Assembly: GCA_947396885.1 (NCBI GenBank)
Contig: OX377201.1
Coordinates: 69,848,983-69,912,982, forward strand
Reading direction: 5' to 3'
From: Heligmosomoides polygyrus polygyrus
Taxonomy: Eukaryota; Nematoda; Chromadorea; Rhabditida; Heligmosomidae
DNA: 64,000 nucleotides
In this document: one piece after another, positions 57,837-64,000 of the stretch
How the letters are laid out: every line of letters begins with the position of its first letter
How positions within the stretch are numbered: the stretch's first letter is position 1
Program-made: the position numbers and the translations under genes
Notes under the pieces: model-generated
What the model was told of the DNA's origin: nothing
Databases searched by the model: none
Seen by the model: the letters and a program-made list of their open reading frames with translations, nothing else

Positions 57837-59155
57837 ACCTGTCGTCCCTTTGATTACCTCACTGCTCGAGCGAGCACCAACAGCGTCTCCATTCGACTCT
57901 CTTGCGTACAAGAGTGGTGCAATGGATCCTCCTCGCTCGAAGGAACGATGAGAGTCATATCGTTAGTTCAGGGTTTTCACGAAGCCGACCAGCGCGTTGG
58001 TGGGCATCCTGGGGTTCTCTTGACATCCCGTCATATCCAGTCGGTGACCGCTCTCGTCCAGCGGGTGTCTGCGAAGCTCATTACGTGGCCGGCACACCTA
58101 ATTTTCGACGACTTGGCCCATGCGACAGCGTCTAACCAGGAAACTATCTCAACGGTAGGTCGGAGCGGCTCTAGTGTTGTATATGGGCAGAATCGCCTCT
58201 CTCTGGGAAACAATAAAACGCAAATATCTCGACCCCAATACAACTCTGCACAGAGTTAGGGACGACGGAAGTTGGGCCATTGGCGGCGTTAGCCCTATGC
58301 CTGCAGGCGGAGGGCGGGCTCAAGTTGGCTGGAAACAGCGATGACGAGCGAGCGATGGTAGCGCAGTGCGTAGAGGAGCGGCGTAATCCCCATAATCACC
58401 GTTTCCAGTCAAGTTGAGCTCGCCCTCCGCGTGCAGGCATATGGCTAACACCGCCAACGGCCCAACTTCTGTCGTACCTAACTCTGCGCGGAGTTCTATT
58501 GGGGTCGAGATATTTGCATTTTCTTGTTTCCTGGTAAGACCTTCGAACGTCGACGGAGATTGGAACTCCGGAGGTCTTCTCTCACTTGCATGAGTCGTGT
58601 CACTCCGAGCATCGTACTCTCGATTCTACGCTATGCGACGCTCATCGCGTGCTAATCCTGCTTTCGTATAGCCATCTGAGGCGTATGTTAGCGCAGGAAG
58701 AGCTGTGGTGTCGAAAAGGTGGGCACGGAGTCGGACGTTCCTCATCTTCTTCACTCCTTTGACTTCTTCGACGCTCTTGAAAGCTCCCCAAGCCGCTCGT
58801 TTCCTCCTGCTCAGCTCTGGCGCTAGGTCGTTGGCCATGTTGACTTCGCGACCCAGATACACGTAGCTGGAGCATTCGGAGATGTTCGTTCTGTTGAACT
58901 AGAATGGAGCATCGGAAACTCGTCCGTTCCTCATGAACATCGACTTCGTCAGATTTCCACCTACACAATCGAAGTCGGCCAACATTCGCCTGGATAATGC
59001 TCGGTGTTATGAGCGCGATGTCGTCAGCGAAGCGAAGATGGTGCAGTTGCCGGCCGTCGACATTCACTCCATGTTTTCCCATTCTAGTTCGTGCATGATG
59101 TTTTCGAGGGTGGCGCTGAAGAGCTTCGGGGAGATGGTATCCCCTGCAGAGTCTT
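57837..59155 (-). pseudogene. RTE (family A) 3' fragment, split by a MITE
   Basis: The fragment parallels the 3' part of the RTE at 51865-55293. From low to high coordinates it holds the tail-proximal region (GACCTGTCGTCCC), the RWAGHVM-type C-terminal coding, then LHHLRFADDIALITPS near its 5' edge. It is 5'-truncated at about 59155, carries frameshifts and small deletions, and is interrupted by the MITE at 58136-58534. Parallel sequence in the full copy gives the empty site for that MITE. Confidence 0.8.
58136..58534. repeat. PIF/Harbinger-type MITE, 399 bp, TAA duplication
   Basis: Termini CCAGGAAAC (58136-58144) and GTTTCCTGG (58526-58534) are inverted repeats, with TAA on each side (58133-58135 and 58535-58537). 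Internally the arms pair again (GCAAATATCTCGACCCCAAT and its mirror, ACTCTG..AGAGTT, GAGGGCGGGCTCAA), giving a near full-length hairpin. The loop carries TGGTAGCGCAGTGCG (58356-58370), which resembles a Pol III A-box. No transposase is encoded. Other copies or parts lie at 24003-24300 and 19338-19465. Confidence 0.85.
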
Positions 59156-60410
59156 GAGGTTCGGGAATCGAAAGGATCGTCGTACTGTGGCCTCGTCTGG
59201 AGGGGGTGTCGTATTCTTTCGGTTTTGGCAAAGGATTCTCTCTTATTCTTCAGGTTTTTAGGCGATGTTTTTAATTCTTAATAAGTAGTTTTTTCCAGGA
59301 ATGTCTGCGAAGGCGTGGAGTCTCTCCTTCGTCCCGCGAAGTTGTAAAAATTAATATAAAAAAATAATGATTGTATTACCTGTTAAAAATAGAGATTTTC
59401 TGCACCCAGATTTGGAGTCAATGAGAAGTTTCCATTTTTCAGATTTTTTTTTCAGGAAGTCATGAACCGACAGTTTCCTGCCTGAACGAGCGACATCTAC
59501 GTCCTAAATTGCAGTCTATAAAATTTGAAGTGTCAATTGCTAAGGAAAATTAAGTGCCTTCCCTACAAGATTTTTGGAAGCGCTCTTGGAAGCGATGACG
59601 GAATGAGAAACGGAGGATGGACTTGTCACGGAACCAGTTTTCTCTCTTCTGTAAGAAACAGCATCAGAGAGTGGAGTTGTACCCAATAAAATTTTAATCC
59701 ACAGTTTGACACACGGTAATAAAACCTGCTTTTCTGAAACGATTCTCTGTATGAACAGACGGAGCGTCCGACTTGTATAATTTGTCGAAAAATTTTGACA
59801 CCGTTAATTACATGGAAGCTGATATTTTTACATCGTGCTTTATACTGCGTAGAATTCACACTTCTTATAGTTTTAAGAGCTCTGTGAATTTTTCAGACGC
59901 GTCAAACAAACTCCGAAATATGGTAGGTTACGTGGAGCCATTGCGTTCTCCGATATCATCGACCCCACTGAATATTGTCTTCTCACGAAGAGTGCCTACA
60001 TATCTTGTGAAGGAAAGAACACGCGAGAGTAAAATTGTGCTTCGTGGAACTTTAAGTCGTAGATATTACACAGTATAAAGCTAAGGGTCTCTGCAGCGAT
60101 CTCCGATATGATTAGGGCGGATCGTATTTCTATTTTTCGTTTTTCTAGAAAAATTAATTAATTTTTACCTGAAGCAGATCACGCACACAGTAAAAATCTT
60201 GCACAAAAAGTTTAAAGTCTTGTTTAATGCACAGTGTGAAAATCATGGTTTCCTGAAACGAACAGATTGGATCGACCCCTGGTCGATATGCCACCGACGT
60301 CATAGGAGCGACGAAATTCGACGTTCACAAAAATGACTATAACTCGGTAAGTTTTCTAAAATATGAAAAAGCCAATGACTTTTCAAAAACTAGAAGAAGA
60401 GAGCTTTCAT

Positions 60411-63264
60411 CGTCATTTCTTTTTCAGCGTCTGTCCCGCTTCGTAGCGGGGTCCGCTATTCTGGTGTCATGACGCCACCATTCCCGATCCAGCGCTAGAT
60501 TAAGGTGGACACCAGTTACTTTCATGTCCATGTGTAACGTATAGGACCAACGCTGCTTCGGGCGTCCTCTAGGCCGCTTTCCTGACACTTCCAACTCAAG
60601 GCCTATCTTGCGGACGCTGTCTTCCTTTCCACGCAGAACGTGGCCGTACCATCGTAAGCGAGCTTCGCGCATCCTGTCAGCTATCGGCGCGACACCGAAC
60701 TTCTGCCGAATGGCATCGTTTTGGATGCTTCAATGCGCGTGACTCCGACCGTCCAGCGCAGCATCTTCGTCTCCATGACGCTGAGGCGCGTTTCAACTTC
60801 CTTAGTCGCAGGCCAACACTCAGCGCCGTACATCGCTACCGGCCGGACGACGGCTCTGTAAATGTTCGACTTCAGGTGCTCTGGTATCTTCCTATCGCAG
60901 AGCACGCCAGTCAACGAGCCCTTGATGGAGCTGGACTCAGTAAAGTCCGTCGTTAGATATTCGGTCTTCTTCACATTCAATCTAATCGTAAGTACCAACT
61001 GCTCCAAGCAATCACACCATGCATGCACCTCTCACTCGAGTTCATCTTTATCTTCGCTAGCGAGCATTACGTCAGCAGCGTAAAGCAAAGTCCAGGGGAC
61101 TGGCTTCTGAAGATCTCGTGAAACGGCATCCATCACAACAACAAAGAGGAGTGGGAAAAGCGCAGAACCCTGGTGTACGCCGACAGAGATGGGAAAATCC
61201 ATCGAGGTTCCAACTGCAGCTTGAACTCGACTATTTGGACAAGAGTAGAGAATTCGCACCCCCTCTATGAGCTCTTCAGGAACTCCATGATGTCAAGGCG
61301 TACCATATCACTTCGCGCGGTACGCGGTCGAAGGCCTTCTCTAAGTCGAGGAAGGAGGCGGACGGCATGTATGGCATCAATGGTGCCACAGCCAGCTACG
61401 AAGCCGCACTGATTGCTGGAAAGCTGGACGATGTCACGAATTCCTTCATCGACAATTCGCTCAAAGATCTTCATGCTGTGCGAAAGCAAGCGAATCGGAC
61501 GGTAATTGGAGCAGTCTGCAGGACTGCCCTTATTCTTCCAATTCGGAATCGTCGTAATTTGGCGCCAGCACTCAGGCAACTTCTTCTCCGCCACAACCTG
61601 ATTAAAGAACTTCGCCAACCACTCAGCAGGGTACCAGTACTTGGACTTCCATAAATCAGCTGCCACGTCATCGGGCCCAGTCGCATTGCCTGGCCTCATC
61701 TTCTACACAGCCGCTTCAGTCTCCTCCAGGATGATCTTCTGGAGGGGGCCGTGGGTTGGAGCCGTAGAAGGGATGACTGAATGAGGAAATTCTATCGTAG
61801 AGATTTCCTCAAAGTAATTGCGCCATCGTTTCAATGCCTTCTTGCGGTCCATGAGAAGATGGCCGCCCTCATCATTGATGCCGAAAAACTTATCAATGTC
61901 CTCGGTCTGCCGATGGCGACTCTTGGCAAGTCGGTACAGATATCGCTTACCATCGCGCGACTCGAGCTTTTCGTTGACATCTCCATAATGAGTGGCTTTT
62001 GCAACAGCCAAGCCTTCTTTGCAGCTTTCCTCGCTTCTTGGTACTTCCGCCAGTTATCGGCTGTCTTGTCGCTGAGAACCACGTGATAGAGCGACTTTTT
62101 CTCTCAAACTTTTGCTTTCACGTCGTCCGTCCACAGCCACGTCTGCTTTTGGACCTTGCGTCGTCCAGGCACCGTGATACCGAGCTCCGACCTTGCAGCT
62201 TCACGTATCGCATCGGCAGCCTTCTTCCAAATTTCGTCGACAGTTGTGACTGTCGGTAACCGCACGCGGGAAATCACAGCTGCCTCCTTCTCTCTCATTC
62301 GCCACCATTTGATTCTCGGTGCACTCGACCTGCTTCTGCCTTGGAGGGGAGATCTTTTCACGATCCTTCACAAGGACGAAATCTATCTGAGACATGGAGC
62401 TCCCACTATAGTATGAGACGAGGTGGGAGGCGCGTTTACGAAATACGGTGTTCATTATGGTGAGGCTATGTGATTTCGCATACTGAAGAATACGCTCACC
62501 ATTGGCGTTACGAGACCCGTATCCGAAACCACCATGACAGCTGTACCCGTCTTTCGTAGCACCTACGTGCCCATTAAGGTCACCAGCGACTATGATGACA
62601 TCTTTCGACGGTACCTCCGCTGTCTTCTCATCAAGCAGGTTCCAAAACTCATCCTTGGCTTGATCGGAGCAGCCAGTCTGCGGAGCACACGCAGAAAGGA
62701 AGTGATAGAGTCGCTATTTAGCGGCAACAACGATCTTAATCAATCGATCGTCAAAGCGTACGACGCTTACCATCGAGTCACGAAATCGTTCGGAGACTAT
62801 GACTCCAACTCCACTGGTGGTCCTGGGACTTCCACATAGAACGGCCTTGAAGCCTCGTCCTATGTTCCTTGACTTTCTGCAGGACCACCTCGTCTCCTGC
62901 ACCGCACATAAGTCGATTCGTACGCTCCAGTGCTTCAACCAACTCGCACGAGCGGCCCGTCAACGTACCCACATTCAGCGTAGCCACGCGGGTCCTGCTT
63001 ACGTTACGGGACTTTCGGACTAGCTCAGTTGCCCCCCGATGCCGTCCTCGCATCAGGGACCCCCGCATACTTCTCATTCCCGCGGACGCCGTAGCACTAT
63101 CTCGATACTCATGTAACGTCATCAACATTGTGATGTGACATGTGTCTTCGTAGGCCGGCCTGTCACAAGTTCCTGTCGCATGCATTCGAGTGTCCGTGCT
63201 TAGCTTAGCTCGCAGGGCGATTAGTTTCCAGTGGCACCACGTGGAGGAACGGACATCACCACCA
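60411..63264 (-). pseudogene. RTE-type LINE (family B), full span but broken
   Basis: GAAGAAGAGAGCTTTCAT (60393-60410) and GAAGAAAAGTGCTTTCAT (63265-63282) form an 18-bp target-site duplication with 2 mismatches. Minus-strand pieces in order: RVATLNVGTLTGR, LCAVQETRW, CGSPRTTSGVGVIVSERF, SQIDFVLVKDREK, a linker with RHRQTEDIDKFFGIND, GNATGPDDVAADLWKSKYW, NYRPIRLLSH, a catalytic region reading LLYAADVMLAS, and the C-terminal RLRWYGHVLRG with GKRPRGRPKQRW. Several frameshifts break it. The polymerase motif is YAAD rather than YADD, so a metal-binding aspartate is lost. The stop is followed within about 20 bp by the insertion edge. Confidence 0.82.
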
Positions 63265-63466
63265 GAAGAAAAGTGCTTTCATACAGTATAAAAATCTGTT
63301 TTCAAAAACTAGATTTTCATACGGAGCGGAGGCCTTCGATTTTTGTGTTAAAAAATTGAAGAGATTTGTATAAATAATTATATCCCGGTAAGTTTTTCGA
63401 ATTTCAAAAGAGTTAATAGCTTTTGCACTTACGTCAGCTTTAGCAATTAACACTCGGCATTGTATA

Positions 63467-64000
63467 TTAGGGGGGCCAAAAGTAATGAGACACCCCATGC
63501 CGTGTCCATATATCTCGTGGCTGGAGTCGGGTTTCGTGCTTGTCGTATTTGTATATTTGTATGCTACTTACTGAAGCCCATCTGAGAAGTTACCGCTTCC
63601 GCCCTTTCCAGAAGCATGCCAAAAACACCAGCCTGTCTCATTCCGAAACCCCAGTTTGACGAGTCGACCTGTGTCGCGCAAATCTCCCCCAATTCCCAAC
63701 CCCGAGCAGCCTGGGCTCAATATTCACGCAAGATGAGAAGTACGCCTTCTACCTTAACCCTGCCAAGCAGCGAGTCTGGGTGAGGCCTAGTGACCCGTTA
63801 CCGGCCTTCGTTCGGCGAGATGTTCACGGCGAGAAGCACCTTCAGAGCTTTTGGGTCTGCGCCCATGGACCTGTATGGTGGAAGCTGCTTCCCAAGAGCA
63901 CAACGATGAACTCCAATGCCATGGTGAACGAAATAGAAGAGATGGGCCGGCGACTCGCTCTTATTCAGTCGCAGCGCTTCAAGAAGGTTCTGCTCTTCGA
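63467..64000 (+). mobile_element. mariner-type transposon, internally deleted, runs off the window
   Basis: TA at 63465-63466 precedes a terminus TTAGGGGGGCCAAAAGTAAT. From about 63715 an open frame reads SIFTQDEKYAFYLNPAKQ, RRDVHGEKHLQSFWVCAHGP and RRLALIQSQRFKKVLLF, matching the mariner catalytic core (the D of TQDEK is catalytic residue 1; the second falls at the window edge about 89 residues later, as in mariner). Only about 250 bp separate the terminus from this core, so the N-terminal DNA-binding half is missing. The family differs from the copy at 56337-57539. Confidence 0.7.

Overview
The window looks like nuclear DNA of a nematode, most likely a strongylid (hookworm group). No bacterial gene organisation is present. 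The coding signal comes from short exons with nematode-style splice sites (TTTCAG or TTTTAG acceptors, GTAAGT or GTGAGT donors). Two host genes could be rebuilt by eye with every intron phase agreeing, plus the 3' exons of a probable third. All three are on the minus strand. The rest is AT-rich DNA filled with transposable elements (RTE and CR1 LINEs, tRNA-derived SINEs, mariner, PIF/Harbinger-type and piggyBac-type MITEs, a Penelope-like remnant) and satellites. The species assignment is inference: no rRNA or other marker gene is present.

Layout. 1-7400: a GC-rich foldback element (68-660), degraded SINE copies, AT-rich intergenic DNA, and a satellite block (5401-6475) made of a 41-bp minisatellite next to a ~108-bp tandem array. 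7425-25259 (minus): a 12-exon amino acid transporter of the AAAP family (469 codons). Its intron 5 holds a CR1 LINE with intact ORF1 and ORF2 (about 12730-16750). Its intron 2 holds a broken RTE copy (21975-24002), which is itself interrupted by a SINE dimer and followed by a PIF-type MITE. 29903-30444 (minus): terminal exons of an unidentified gene. 31965-32620: Penelope-like remnant. 38694-51305 (minus): a 15-exon gene with two MADF DNA-binding domains (613 codons), with a TTAA-flanked MITE filling intron 5 and a CR1 3' fragment in intron 6. 51865-55293 (minus): a full-length RTE element flanked by a 13-bp target-site duplication, about 560 bp upstream of the MADF gene's proposed start codon and on the same strand. 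56337-57539: a mariner with both terminal repeats and a dead transposase. 57837-59155: a 3' fragment of the same RTE family carrying a PIF-type MITE. 60411-63264: a second RTE family with an 18-bp duplication and a broken polymerase. 63467-64000: a mariner that runs off the window edge.

How the parts relate. The host genes are unrelated in function: one is a membrane transporter, the other a probable chromatin or DNA-binding factor. What links the window is nested insertion history. The two RTE copies serve as empty-site references for the elements inserted in each other, so target-site duplications can be read directly. The most useful observations are the PIF MITE with a TAA duplication and a Pol III A-box at its hairpin loop, the SINE dimer inside an RTE endonuclease, the CR1 ORF1/ORF2 junction with no ATG, the repeat core shared by a piggyBac-type MITE and a satellite array, and the paired MADF domains with introns at matching positions.
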